30,422 nucleotides of DNA from a virus. The position numbers and the translations under genes are program-made. Under the pieces are notes generated by a model. It saw nothing but the letters and a program-made list of their open reading frames with translations, did no database searches and was not told the origin of the DNA. Location: positions 1-30,422 of IMG/VR virus record IMGVR_UViG_3300042356_000641, one strand, 5' to 3'. This document shows positions 1 to 7,444 of this stretch, one piece after another (positions within the stretch are counted from its first letter, which is position 1; every line of letters begins with the position of its first letter).

Positions 1-1
1 T

Positions 2-331
2 TTGGCAACACAAACATTGTACGAAAAGTATGAGGCTTTGTTGCAACCGAACCTTCGTTACACAGACACCAAGACTGCAGATGCTGGTTTCCAGAACCTG
101 TTGTTCAAGGCTAGTCCTGTAATGTACGATGTGGCTGCGCCTGCAGGCACAATGTTCTTCTTGAACACCAAGTACCTCACACTTGTCGGTCACTCGGCTA
201 AGTGGTTCCAACAGACAGAGTTTGTTCGTCCAGAAGATTTGGATGCACGCTACGCTTTGATTATGTGCTACGGTAACCTCACGGTCCGTAACCGTAAGAA
301 GCAAGGCAAACTTACCGCTAAGACCGCTTAA
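2..331 (+). CDS. Major capsid protein, C-terminal part (partial)
   Basis: The open frame enters from the left edge and ends at TAA 329-331, so only the last 109 or so residues are present and the TTG at position 2 is probably not the start. The visible part has a run of hydrophobic beta-strand-like segments (MYDVAAPAGTMFFLNTKYL, then WFQQTEFVRPEDLDARYALI) and a basic tail. This arrangement, with an aromatic-rich strand followed by a 'DARYALIMCYGNL'-like strand, is what I recognise from the C-terminal half of phage major capsid proteins of the HK97-type fold. The next gene being decoration-like supports this. Which coat family it belongs to cannot be decided from this fragment. Confidence 0.72.
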   Translation: MATQTLYEKYEALLQPNLRYTDTKTADAGFQNLLFKASPVMYDVAAPAGTMFFLNTKYLTLVGHSAKWFQQTEFVRPEDLDARYALIMCYGNLTVRNRKKQGKLTAKTA

Positions 332-360
332 TTAACCACTAACAAAACTAGGAGAATATA

Positions 361-786
361 ATGCCATTAAAAGGTAACGACACAGACGGTGCGGTAACAC
401 GCAAGCGTCTTGAAAACTATATTACAGCAGACGAGAAGGTTACAGCAGTAGCCATCACCGATGCAGCAACACCAACAGCAGCACAACTACTTACTAGTAA
501 GTTGTTTGTTGCGACACCAACACAAGACACAACCTTCACCCTGCCAACAGCCGCACTTGTGCTCGCTGCTTTGACAGATGAAGCAGTTGGAACTTCGTTT
601 GAGTTCACAATCGTGAACCTTGCAAGTTCTTTTGAGATTGTTGTTACAACCGCAACTGGTTGGACAATCACTGGTGGTGGACTGATGACAGTATTTGATG
701 GTACTTCAGCAACATTCCTTGCTGTTGTAACTTCAGCATCAGCAGTACAGTTGTACCGCAAAAACTCTGGTGGTGCAGTTAAGTAA
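361..786 (+). CDS. Putative capsid decoration/stabilisation protein
   Basis: A 141-residue protein with a good ribosome-binding site (AGGAG about 6 bases before ATG 361). After a charged N-terminus, residues 28-45 carry the Thr/Ala-rich motif TDAATPTAAQLLTSKLFVA. A predicted beta-rich body then alternates hydrophobic and Thr/Gly residues (SFEFTIVNLAS, TGWTITGGG, SATFLAVVTSASAVQLYRK). This pattern occurs in small phage virion proteins encoded just after the coat gene, where they decorate or cement the capsid. It could also be a small head fibre protein. There is no catalytic motif. The role rests on composition and position. Confidence 0.55.
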   Translation: MPLKGNDTDGAVTRKRLENYITADEKVTAVAITDAATPTAAQLLTSKLFVATPTQDTTFTLPTAALVLAALTDEAVGTSFEFTIVNLASSFEIVVTTATGWTITGGGLMTVFDGTSATFLAVVTSASAVQLYRKNSGGAVK

Positions 787-795
787 TTAATTTGT

Positions 796-826
796 TTGGG
801 TGGGGGGATAAAAGCCCCTCACCCAA
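796..826 (+). terminator. Strong stem-loop after the capsid genes (attenuator-like)
   Basis: Bases 796-807 pair with 815-826 as a 12-bp stem with one G-U wobble, around a 7-base loop. It sits between the stop of the decoration gene (786) and the ATG at 848. No T-run follows, so it is not a standard intrinsic terminator. It may partly stop transcription or set an mRNA 3' end so that capsid messages outnumber downstream ones. The structure is seen directly; the role is inferred. Confidence 0.5.
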
Positions 827-847
827 CATAATCAATATAGGAGAACC

Positions 848-970
848 ATGCCAGTTAAGTACCGTATTTTGTCCTCGCATGCTGATGCCAAGCCGAAGGC
901 TGGCACCAAAACATCTAACTATCCTAAGGGCAAGAAGTCCAAAGGTAAGTCTGTTAAAAAAGGTTACTAA
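848..970 (+). CDS. Small basic protein (40 aa)
   Basis: A 40-residue reading frame starting at ATG 848, with AGGAG 5 bases upstream, ending in TAA 968-970. It starts MPVKYRILSSHADAKPKAG and continues into a lysine/glycine/serine tail with ten or more lysines and no aromatic core. The stop overlaps the next start as TAATG, so the two are translationally coupled. It is the first of a run of small, strongly basic proteins between the capsid and tail genes. Function is unknown; DNA or capsid-interior binding is a guess from charge only. Confidence 0.6.
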   Translation: MPVKYRILSSHADAKPKAGTKTSNYPKGKKSKGKSVKKGY

Positions 971-1242
971 TGCCTAAGATTCCAAATCCGTTTGATAGAC
1001 CAGACGGTAAAAGAATATATCCATCAAAGCGTAAGGGTCCTAAGAGTGGTGTTGATACTCGCCCAAATGAGCGTGAACCTAAGCGTGTTGCTCCAAGACA
1101 GCGTATGCCTAAAGAATTGGCACCAATGCCACCAAAGCGTGGTATTCGTCCTATGATGCCAAAGCCAAAGACAATGCCAAAAGATATGCCAAAGCGTTCA
1201 CCAAAATATTTGTTGCCTAAGAAGCCAAAAAGAAAAGCATAA
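970..1242 (+). CDS. Lys/Pro-rich basic protein (90 aa)
   Basis: 90 residues dominated by Lys, Pro, Arg and Met, with repeated PK-containing units (for example MPKELAPMPPKRG, MMPKPKTMPKDMPKRS, LLPKKPKRKA). There is hardly any hydrophobic core, so it is probably disordered. The start overlaps the preceding stop (TAATG at 968-972). The repeated M-P-K spacing suggests internal duplication of a short unit. It lies in a cassette of basic proteins after the coat genes. Such proteins may neutralise packaged DNA or act as a scaffold or minor virion component. I do not recognise a named family. Confidence 0.6.
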   Translation: MPKIPNPFDRPDGKRIYPSKRKGPKSGVDTRPNEREPKRVAPRQRMPKELAPMPPKRGIRPMMPKPKTMPKDMPKRSPKYLLPKKPKRKA

Positions 1243-1244
1243 TC

Positions 1245-1445
1245 ATGTCTGGTAAACCACGCAAAGCATTTGATGGCATTGCCCGTCCAAAAGGCATTAT
1301 AGATGACATTGTGGGACCGCTTGCTAAAGCGGCTTCAAAGAAGGCTATGTCTCCTAAGGTTCAACAACAGGTTGCTCGTAGCATGACGAAGCGCCGTGCT
1401 ATGGCTAAGACAGAAAGTATGGCTAAAAAGTATTATGGCAAGTAA
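1245..1445 (+). CDS. Small basic protein, paralogue A (66 aa)
   Basis: 66 residues from ATG 1245. The N-terminal half, GKPRKAFDGIARPKGIIDD followed by IVGPLAKAA, closely matches the N-terminus of the next gene (SKPRKAFDGVGRPQGFIDD), so the two genes are tandem paralogues. The C-terminal half is Lys/Arg/Met-rich (VARSMTKRRAMAK...). It overlaps the following gene by 11 bases. No enzymatic motif is visible. The PRKAFDG box is probably a short functional or binding motif, since it is conserved while the rest diverged. Confidence 0.6.
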   Translation: MSGKPRKAFDGIARPKGIIDDIVGPLAKAASKKAMSPKVQQQVARSMTKRRAMAKTESMAKKYYGK

Positions 1446-1722
1446 GCCTCGTAAAGCATTTGATGGCGTAGGTCGCCCACAGGGTTTTATTGATGATGCT
1501 GCTAAGGCAGCATTAAAAGCAGTTAAAAATGTGAGTCGTAAAACGGAAAACAAAATTTATCGTAAAGTAGAAAATGCTGCCATAAACCGTCAAGTCCGTA
1601 AACAAATTCCTCGCAAAATGGTTTCTGCCAAAGACGATAGAGCGTTTTATCGTGCAGAACGACGACGAGATATTATGAACGAAGGTGGACCGTTCTTCAA
1701 TAAAAGAAAAGGCAAAAAGTAA
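1435..1722 (+). CDS. Small basic protein, paralogue B (95 aa)
   Basis: A longer frame exists, but the likely start is ATG 1435, inside the end of the preceding gene. From there the product begins MASKPRKAFDGVGRPQGFI, aligned end to end with the start of the preceding paralogue. Codons upstream of 1435 only extend into that gene. The rest is Lys/Arg-rich with helical stretches (VSRKTENKIYRKVENAAI) and a basic tail ending FFNKRKGKK. The TAA at 1720-1722 overlaps the next ATG. Function is unknown; it is a virion-module protein by position. Confidence 0.6.
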   Translation: MASKPRKAFDGVGRPQGFIDDAAKAALKAVKNVSRKTENKIYRKVENAAINRQVRKQIPRKMVSAKDDRAFYRAERRRDIMNEGGPFFNKRKGKK

Positions 1723-2318
1723 TGGCTAGTAAAAAGAAACCAAACATCAAAATCCCGTTGGATGATATTGTTCGGAACGCTATTCGTGCCGCAGGTAAGA
1801 AAAGCCGAAAGATTGGTCAAGCGGTCAAGAAGGCTGATTCTGCTGCTGAAGCAAAAAGATATGCAGAGTTTAAGAAAGGTCGCCCAAGCGCTGCTGACCG
1901 TGCAGCAAAGCGTGCTACACAACTAGATGCCGAAACTAGACGCTCGGGTGTTGCTCGCATGGTGAGAGATTATGACAGAATGATTAAAAGTGAGCAAGTA
2001 AATAACCGTATTGCTACGGGTGGCGATGACACTATTTTTGGTATCCGTGAAAGCAAAGGTAAACCGATTACTCCTAGGCAGATTAATCAGGCACGCAAAA
2101 AATCTAAGGGCATGAAAGACAATATTCCTAAGTTTGTTCAAAAACAGCAGGGAAAATCGGAAAACGAAATTCTTGCTCAGGCTGCTAAGAAGCAGAAGCG
2201 TATGGATGAAGCCAAGGCTGCTGGTGGTGTTAATGCTCCTAAGAAAATTGCGAAGCGTCAAAGTGACCGTGCTGCTAAGGCTAAAGAAGCGATTAAGAAT
2301 CGTAAAAAGAAGAAGTAG
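1722..2318 (+). CDS. Highly basic helical protein (198 aa)
   Basis: 198 residues, very rich in Lys, Arg and Ala, with helix-favouring composition throughout and a tail ending KNRKKKK. It begins MASKKKPNIKIPLDDIVRN, echoing the 'basic start then IDD' layout of the two preceding paralogues, so it may be a longer, more diverged relative. The middle part (RMVRDYDRMIKSEQVNN) looks like amphipathic helix. Translation is coupled to the preceding gene by TAATG. The position among head genes and the high charge suggest an internal capsid or DNA-associated protein; this is inference. Confidence 0.6.
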   Translation: MASKKKPNIKIPLDDIVRNAIRAAGKKSRKIGQAVKKADSAAEAKRYAEFKKGRPSAADRAAKRATQLDAETRRSGVARMVRDYDRMIKSEQVNNRIATGGDDTIFGIRESKGKPITPRQINQARKKSKGMKDNIPKFVQKQQGKSENEILAQAAKKQKRMDEAKAAGGVNAPKKIAKRQSDRAAKAKEAIKNRKKKK

Positions 2319-2320
2319 TT

Positions 2321-2734
2321 GTGGCTAGGAAGCCTGCTAAGAAGTCTCAGGGTTTTGATTTGGATGCTTTGTTGAAGTATCTTGGCATGGCTTCAGGTAA
2401 CCTTCCAAAAGGTACTCAACCTAATATGGCAAACCAATTTGGTGCTTCTGCTAATGCTGCTGTTTCACAGGGTATTGTCAAAAATACTGGTAAGGCTGCA
2501 AAAGGGTTGGATTTATTAACTACTGGTGGTGTTGGTCAGTTGGGTTACGATTTGGCTACTGGTAAAAAAATGTCCAAGAAACAGTTGGCGCTTCAGGCGG
2601 CATACATTGGTTCAAACTTTGCGCCGTTAGGTAAAATTGCTAAGTTGGGTGGTCCTAGTGTAAAAACTGGTCGCCGTGTTGTGGATTCCGCTAAACAGTT
2701 ACGGATGTTGCAGATGCTATTGGGTGGCGAATAA
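2321..2734 (+). CDS. Hypothetical virion-module protein (137 aa)
   Basis: 137 residues from GTG 2321, two bases after the preceding stop. The basic start (MARKPAKKSQGFDLDALLKYLG) is followed by Gly/Ala-rich segments (NTGKAAKGLDLLTTGGVGQLGYDLATGKK) and a moderately hydrophobic helix (KQLALQAAYIGSNFAPLGKIA). The composition resembles small head or internal virion proteins that associate with membranes or the portal. I do not recognise a family. Translation probably continues from the preceding gene rather than from a strong ribosome-binding site. Confidence 0.55.
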   Translation: MARKPAKKSQGFDLDALLKYLGMASGNLPKGTQPNMANQFGASANAAVSQGIVKNTGKAAKGLDLLTTGGVGQLGYDLATGKKMSKKQLALQAAYIGSNFAPLGKIAKLGGPSVKTGRRVVDSAKQLRMLQMLLGGE

Positions 2735-2740
2735 CCCTAT

Positions 2741-3004
2741 TTGGGAACAGATACAGCATTTGTGATGACTACAGATGCCCCTCCTACAGCAGTTCAAGCC
2801 CAAGCGTATTATGGTACAAAAGTTACTGGATACCGTTTAGCCCACACCGATGGCGCCCGTCAGGCGCCCCCTAGTGGACCTTATTTGGGTCGTGAGGGCA
2901 AGTGTTCCGCTAACGAGGACAGTTGTGAGGGGTTTGCCATTAAGGGTTCCGAGTTTTGTGTTGGGCATACCCGTAAGGCTGTTAAAACTAAAAAGGTTTC
3001 ATAA
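2741..3004 (+). CDS. Small Cys/His zinc-binding protein
   Basis: 87 residues if TTG 2741 is used; GTG 2762 or ATG 2765 are in-frame alternatives that remove seven or eight residues. The C-terminal half carries C-x6-C-x10-C-x2-H (GKCSANEDSCEGFAIKGSEFCVGH), a compact Cys3His metal site followed by a lysine-rich tail. The spacing resembles the small 'C...C...G...C..H' knuckles found in several phage proteins. The N-terminal half is Pro/Ala-rich with a YRLAH segment. It may be a structural zinc knuckle in a minor virion protein or a nucleic-acid contact. Its TAA overlaps the adaptor start. Confidence 0.5.
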   Translation: MGTDTAFVMTTDAPPTAVQAQAYYGTKVTGYRLAHTDGARQAPPSGPYLGREGKCSANEDSCEGFAIKGSEFCVGHTRKAVKTKKVS

Positions 3005-3714
3005 TGGGTTATGTAGCCCAGACTGCTGCCACGATTCGTGGGTTTGTCCGTGATATAACGGATTTAGATACGGCTGATTTGCCAGACAGTTTGTTGAATA
3101 TGTATATTCGTGACGGCTATTATCGCATATTAGATTTAGAGAAGCGTTGGAAGTTTCTGGAGGAAACTTTTACTTTTAACACAGTTGTAAACCAGCGTGC
3201 TTATACGGTTGCCAATTTTACTGCTGACCCTATTCGTGAGGTTATTTCCATTGTGGATAACACCGATATTGGTACCCGTTTGGACATGGTTGGTCATGAC
3301 ATGGCTGAGGAAACCTATGTTGGTACTTACGACATTTCTGGTAATCCGTTGTTTTATTCGGTGTGGGATAGTCAAATACATTTGTATCCCAAGCCGAACA
3401 GTGTTCGGACTTTAACTTGTCGTGGTTATCGTGAGCCTACGGATTGGTTTACAACATTAGGTAATGTTGATGCGTCTAAGAATTTGCATTTGCCTTTGGT
3501 GTATTATGCTTGCAGTCGTATTTATCAGCGTCTTGAGGACACTGGTATGTCTGCCGAATATAAGCGTGCGTTTGATGAGGGCGTTGCGTTAGCACGAAAC
3601 GCCGAAATGAAACCAGTTAGTCACGCCCATTTGATATTGGCGCATGGACAAACTCGTGGCAGACCAACCTTCAAGGGTTGGATGCAACAACTTGGAAGAA
3701 CTTTAGGTAACTAA
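3004..3714 (+). CDS. Head-tail adaptor (SU10-type adaptor-like)
   Basis: 236 residues from ATG 3004, coupled to the preceding stop by TAATG. The N-terminal helical part contains LPDSLLNMYIRDGYYRILDLEKRW, a pattern I recognise from the adaptor proteins of short-tailed phages (SU10-type), which sit under the portal and join head to tail. A beta-rich middle (FTFNTVVNQRAYTVAN, PIREVISIVD, SQIHLYPKP) is followed by a C-terminal helix pair (LPLVYYACSRIYQRLEDTGMS). The length fits the family. The next gene being a nozzle-like protein matches the usual order adaptor, then nozzle. Some relatives are annotated only as connector or gp4-like proteins. Confidence 0.65.
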   Translation: MGYVAQTAATIRGFVRDITDLDTADLPDSLLNMYIRDGYYRILDLEKRWKFLEETFTFNTVVNQRAYTVANFTADPIREVISIVDNTDIGTRLDMVGHDMAEETYVGTYDISGNPLFYSVWDSQIHLYPKPNSVRTLTCRGYREPTDWFTTLGNVDASKNLHLPLVYYACSRIYQRLEDTGMSAEYKRAFDEGVALARNAEMKPVSHAHLILAHGQTRGRPTFKGWMQQLGRTLGN

Positions 3715-5315
3715 TGACTGTCGGCATTTTTGAGCAACAGGACTTTACTGGTGGGTTGAATCTTCGTGCTGACCAGTTTCAGTTGGCTGAGAATGAGTCT
3801 CCTAAGATGTTGAATGTTGATGTGGACCCTAGAGGTGGGGTGTTTACTCGTGGCGGCTATACAGCGATTAATAGCAGTGTTATTGCTAGTTGGAATCCTC
3901 ATCGGTTGTTTCGGTTTGATGGTGATACACCACAAATAATGTTGTCTAACAGCACTAAGGTTTATCGTTCTACTGGAAGCAATTTTTCTACTTTGCAGTA
4001 TTCGTCTGGTAACGATATTGCTGTTGGTTCTAATTTTGGTGCAGGGTTTGCTCAGTGGGGTAAAACTTTATATATTTCTACTGGCACTAGCGGTAACGGT
4101 GGCTATAAGTGGCAGACTGCTAATACTTATGCTACTGCTTTGACGGCGAGCGGTCCTACTTTTCAACCGTATGTTACCCCAACTGCTGGTTTTATGCCGT
4201 GCGCCAAACATCTTGCTGTCCATGCTAATAAAATGTTTGCTGCTAATACTATTGAGAACTCTGTTGAGTTTCCGAATCGTGTGCGTTGGTCGCACGATTC
4301 TTTACCTGAGGATTGGATGACTGATGACTATATTGATGTGGAGGGTGGCGGGAATGGTGTTACTGGTTTGGCTGTGGTTTCTGGTCAGTTGGTAATTTTT
4401 AAACCTAGAGCCATTTTTGTTTTGTTTGGTTACGATTCAGCAAGTTTCACTATTGTTGAGTTATCTAACCATCTTGGTATTAACACTCCTCGTAGTTTTG
4501 CGCAGTCTGATGTGGGTGTATATTTTTTTTCGTATCCTGAGGGGTTTCATTACTATAATGGTTCTAGTGTAAAAAACATTTTTAACCAGTTGCAACCGAT
4601 TATAGATTTAAACTATTTGGATGTGACGACTAAACCTGTTGATGTTTCTTGGGTTAATAGCCGTGTGTGGTTTGGTGTGCCGTATTCTACAACTGGTTCT
4701 GCCGCCACTAAGGTGACGGTCAATTTTGTTTATGACCCTTCTATTAATGCTGCTGGGACATACACAATGTTTCAGTCATCTGATTCGTATGGGCTTGTTG
4801 GTGGTATTAACTGGGAAAACTCTAGTGGTGTGTCTTTTGGTTTGATGTGTCATGCAAATATTGGGCGTGTTGTTTCTGTAGATAATTATGAGGAGCAGCA
4901 AGACAACTTGGATGGTACTGCAAGTAGTTTTGTTACCCGTTATCGCACTAAATGGTTTGATGCTGGTTCTTATATTCAAAAGAAAATGTTTCGCAGACCT
5001 GATTTTGTTTTGAAGGAACCTAATGCAAGTACCACTATTACGGTTGATGTGTACCACAATTTTGATGAGGCTGAAGGTAATCAGCGTAGGACTTTTAATT
5101 TGACTTTGACTCCTGATACAACTGCGATGGCTTGGGGTTCTGGTTTGTGGGGTACTGGGTTGTGGGGTGCTGGTGCTGCTAGCGCTGTTGTTGTCACTGG
5201 TTCTAATCTTGGTTTGGCTAGGTGTGTTCAGTTGGAGTTTTCTGGCGAACTGGGTAAAAGATGGGGTATTAACAGTATTGGTTACAAATTTCAATCACGA
5301 AGGGTTAAGGGTTAA
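3714..5315 (+). CDS. Tail nozzle / tail tube-like protein
   Basis: 533 residues, starting by TAATG overlap with the adaptor. The opening FTGGLNLRADQFQLAENES, then PKMLNVDVDPRGGVFTRGGY, is characteristic of a large family of tail proteins from short-tailed phages that form the nozzle below the adaptor. The rest is beta-strand-rich, with repeating strands rich in Gly, Ser and aromatic residues (VFLFGYDSASFTIVEL-type segments) and a WGSGLWGTGLWGAG repeat near residue 480. A beta-propeller-like fold is likely. No enzymatic motif is visible. The role is the DNA exit channel and possibly a receptor-proximal platform. Confidence 0.62.
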   Translation: MTVGIFEQQDFTGGLNLRADQFQLAENESPKMLNVDVDPRGGVFTRGGYTAINSSVIASWNPHRLFRFDGDTPQIMLSNSTKVYRSTGSNFSTLQYSSGNDIAVGSNFGAGFAQWGKTLYISTGTSGNGGYKWQTANTYATALTASGPTFQPYVTPTAGFMPCAKHLAVHANKMFAANTIENSVEFPNRVRWSHDSLPEDWMTDDYIDVEGGGNGVTGLAVVSGQLVIFKPRAIFVLFGYDSASFTIVELSNHLGINTPRSFAQSDVGVYFFSYPEGFHYYNGSSVKNIFNQLQPIIDLNYLDVTTKPVDVSWVNSRVWFGVPYSTTGSAATKVTVNFVYDPSINAAGTYTMFQSSDSYGLVGGINWENSSGVSFGLMCHANIGRVVSVDNYEEQQDNLDGTASSFVTRYRTKWFDAGSYIQKKMFRRPDFVLKEPNASTTITVDVYHNFDEAEGNQRRTFNLTLTPDTTAMAWGSGLWGTGLWGAGAASAVVVTGSNLGLARCVQLEFSGELGKRWGINSIGYKFQSRRVKG

Positions 5316-5611
5316 TGGCTACACTTTCTATTCCTTATAGTTTTGTTAATGGTACTACTGCTGTCGCAGCAGAAGTTAATGGAAACTTTACTGCTGTCAA
5401 AACTTTTGTTGAGGCTCTTGCGGCGGGGACAAATATTGATGCTGGTGCTATCACTAGCGGTTCGTTGTCTGCGACTGGTGTTGTTGCTGGCGCATATACG
5501 ACAGCGAACATTACGGTTGATTCGCAAGGTCGTTTAACAGCAGCGGCATCAGGTACCAGCGCTACTGGTGATAGTGACCAAGTTGTGTTGGGTTCGCAGG
5601 TGTTTGGATAA
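5315..5611 (+). CDS. Short tail-fibre-like protein
   Basis: 98 residues from ATG 5315 (TAATG with the nozzle gene). The N-terminal motif SIPYSFVNGTTAVAAEVNGNF followed by TAVKTFVEAL is a common start of phage appendage proteins. The C-terminal AGAYTTANITVDSQGRLTAA is a repeated fibre element seen in many phage tail fibres. It ends shortly afterwards, so it is either a small trimeric fibre or knob adaptor or a fibre split from its tip. Recognition is by motif; partner and receptor are unknown. Confidence 0.6.
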   Translation: MATLSIPYSFVNGTTAVAAEVNGNFTAVKTFVEALAAGTNIDAGAITSGSLSATGVVAGAYTTANITVDSQGRLTAAASGTSATGDSDQVVLGSQVFG

Positions 5612-5748
5612 TGGCAGAAAATTTGAATCTTCCTCTGATTAACATTCTTACTAGTGTTGATGCGGATGTGTTGCGCCAAATTTTTACCGATATCAGTAAG
5701 AAAGTAAATGAAATGAATGACGAGTTAAAAACATTGAAGCAGGGCTAA
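5611..5748 (+). CDS. Small hypothetical protein (45 aa)
   Basis: A 45-residue frame starting by TAATG overlap with the fibre gene (TAA 5609-5611, ATG 5611) and ending at TAA 5746-5748. It reads MAENLNLPLINILTSVDADVL and then a charged, heptad-like helix (ISKKVNEMNDELKTLKQ), so a short coiled coil is likely. Coupling to neighbours and clean spacing to the next ATG support it as a real gene. It may be a tail chaperone, an oligomerising minor virion part or an assembly factor; nothing more can be said. Confidence 0.5.
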   Translation: MAENLNLPLINILTSVDADVLRQIFTDISKKVNEMNDELKTLKQG

Positions 5749-5755
5749 AAGCATT

Positions 5756-6190
5756 ATGAGCATGATGGAAAATTATGGTGATTATGGGTTGGCTGAGGCG
5801 TCTGCTTTGCGCCGCCGTCAGCGTGGTTCGTTGGCTAATCAGGCTGCAGCGTTTCAGGGGCAGAAGCGTGGTAAGCGCCGTCTTGAGGATGTTAGCCGTG
5901 TTTACACTGAGGGTTATCAGCCGTTGGCGTCTAGTTTTGGTCAGCGTGGTTTGGGTGGTGCAAATGTTAAGTCGGGTATTCGCCGTTCTAGTCTTAGTCG
6001 TTATGCGGAGAAGTTTCAACGGGATTTGGGTGCTGAGACACAGAACATTCAGGATGATTTAAATAATGTTGCGATGCAGGAGGCTGATGAGCAGGCGGAA
6101 CTTGAGGATTATATTGCTCAGTTGCGTTTGCAGAAGGCTCAACAGATTATGGCTACGGCTGCTAGTTTGCAGCAGTATGCCTCTTATTAG
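5756..6190 (+). CDS. Arg/Gln-rich helical virion-module protein
   Basis: 144 residues from ATG 5756 (ATG 5762 or 5765 also possible). An Arg-rich N-terminal third (ALRRRQRGSLANQAAAFQGQK, then RGKRRLEDVSRVY) is followed by a long acidic/Gln-rich helix (IQDDLNNVAMQEADEQAELEDY) and a final Gln/Ala helix. Similar helical proteins encoded just upstream of the giant internal protein of short-tailed phages are often internal virion (ejection) proteins. No family is recognised with confidence. The assignment is by position and composition. Confidence 0.5.
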   Translation: MSMMENYGDYGLAEASALRRRQRGSLANQAAAFQGQKRGKRRLEDVSRVYTEGYQPLASSFGQRGLGGANVKSGIRRSSLSRYAEKFQRDLGAETQNIQDDLNNVAMQEADEQAELEDYIAQLRLQKAQQIMATAASLQQYASY

Positions 6191-6209
6191 GAACATGTAG
6201 GAGATTATT

Positions 6210-7406
6210 GTGGCTAAAGATAAAGACAAAGGTAAAGCACCTAAAAGTACTCAGTCTCAGGCTGACCGTCTTGCTGCTCGGGCTCGGGCTTACGGTCTGA
6301 GTTCTTCGGGTAAAAATATTACCAATGTTGGTGGTGATGTAACTGGTGGTGGATATATTTCTTCTTCTGAAGCCAGACAGCGTGCTTTAGATGCGGCATC
6401 TGACCGTGCTAAGGCTCAAGCAGATTTTATTAAAAAGCAACAAAAATCTGAAGAAAAGTTTGGTCCTAAAACTGGTGGAACTGGTGGTGGAAGTAGTGCT
6501 TTGACTGAGGCTCAGCGTTTGGCTAATGAACTTGCTCGTCTTAAAATTCAAGCGGAATACGATAAGGCTGACCGTGAAGCACAAGAAGTGTTGGATGACC
6601 GTGCGGCGTCAGCACAAGAGAAAGCAGATGCAACTGCTGAACGACAACGCAAATTTGCTGCGTTGTCTGAGGTTGCAAACATTTATGGTCGTCAAGGTGC
6701 GGAAACAGATGCGTTGTATGGTGGACAGTTAGAAGATTTGCCATCACGCAGACAAGCAGATTTGGATGCTTTGCTTCAGGCTGTTAGCGCTGGTAAGGAA
6801 ACTATTACTGGTGCCGAAAACCAGTTCTTGTCCTCGCTTGTTGCGCCACAAGCGTACTCTAATGTTCCGTTAGTAGATTTTTCTACAGCCCAACCCGTCA
6901 ATCCTTTGATGGGTGCGTTAGGTGCTGAAGGTGCTGGTACTGCTGGAGTTACTGGTCAGTCTGCAATGGATGCGCAGTTGGCTGCGCAATATGCACAGTT
7001 GGCTAAAAGTTCTGCTCAACAGTTAAATACTGGTTCACAAAACTATTTGGCAGCGTTGCGTAATGCGGGGACAGGTGCTGCTGCGGCTGGTCGCCAACAA
7101 TTAGGTATGGGTCAAAACATTTATCAGAATCAAATTAACACTAAGTATTCGGATTTGACTAACCAGTTGGCTATGCAGCGTTTGCAGGCGCAGCAAGAGG
7201 CTGCTGCTAGAACTGCTGAGGCTCAGGCTAATGCGGCTCAATATGGTGAAACTCCTGCTGTGATGCCTGTGGTACCACCGTTACCGCCAACAGAACCTCC
7301 TGCGGGTGATGGTGGCGCTGCCGCCGCCGCCGAGGCAGAGCGTAAACGCCGTGAACGAGAAGCCGCCATTGCCGCCCTTAATGCGGCACGCCGTAATCAG
7401 TTTTAA
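6210..7406 (+). CDS. Ala/Gln-rich internal virion protein candidate (398 aa)
   Basis: 398 residues from GTG 6210, with AGGAG (in GTAGGAGATTATT) 9 bases upstream. It has a Lys-rich start, a Gly-rich linker (GGTGGGSS), a long coiled-coil helix at about residues 95-165 rich in Ala/Glu/Arg, Gln/Ala-rich repeats (MDAQLAAQYAQLAKSSAQQLN), a proline-rich segment (VMPVVPPLPPTEPPAGD) and a final basic helix (AERKRREREAAIAALNAARR). Such low-complexity helical proteins beside a giant ORF are typical of ejection proteins that leave the capsid with the DNA. No lytic domain is visible. The Pro-rich hinge could separate a channel part from a DNA- or portal-contact part. Confidence 0.5.
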   Translation: MAKDKDKGKAPKSTQSQADRLAARARAYGLSSSGKNITNVGGDVTGGGYISSSEARQRALDAASDRAKAQADFIKKQQKSEEKFGPKTGGTGGGSSALTEAQRLANELARLKIQAEYDKADREAQEVLDDRAASAQEKADATAERQRKFAALSEVANIYGRQGAETDALYGGQLEDLPSRRQADLDALLQAVSAGKETITGAENQFLSSLVAPQAYSNVPLVDFSTAQPVNPLMGALGAEGAGTAGVTGQSAMDAQLAAQYAQLAKSSAQQLNTGSQNYLAALRNAGTGAAAAGRQQLGMGQNIYQNQINTKYSDLTNQLAMQRLQAQQEAAARTAEAQANAAQYGETPAVMPVVPPLPPTEPPAGDGGAAAAAEAERKRREREAAIAALNAARRNQF

Positions 7407-7407
7407 T

Positions 7408-7424
7408 CCATAATCCCATTATGG
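7408..7424 (+). terminator. Perfect 7-bp hairpin between internal-protein genes
   Basis: CCATAAT (7408-7414) pairs with ATTATGG (7418-7424) around a CCC loop, one base after the stop of the preceding gene. There is no T-run, so it is more likely an mRNA stability or processing element than an intrinsic terminator. It separates the 398-residue gene from the giant one. Confidence 0.35.
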
Positions 7425-7444
7425 GAACAACTAGAGCATAATTG

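Noticed and set aside
3253-3261. Second DnaA-box-like match (reverse orientation)
   Set aside because: It lies in the adaptor gene and a further one at about 23293 lies in the MoxR gene; isolated nine-base matches are expected now and then.
5335-5679. Antisense frame covering the short fibre gene
   Set aside because: Complement of an Ala/Thr/Gly-rich coding region; no ribosome-binding site.
6084-6110. CTGATGAG within a plus-strand gene
   Set aside because: No matching GAAA and no helices around it; the bases are explained by coding sequence.
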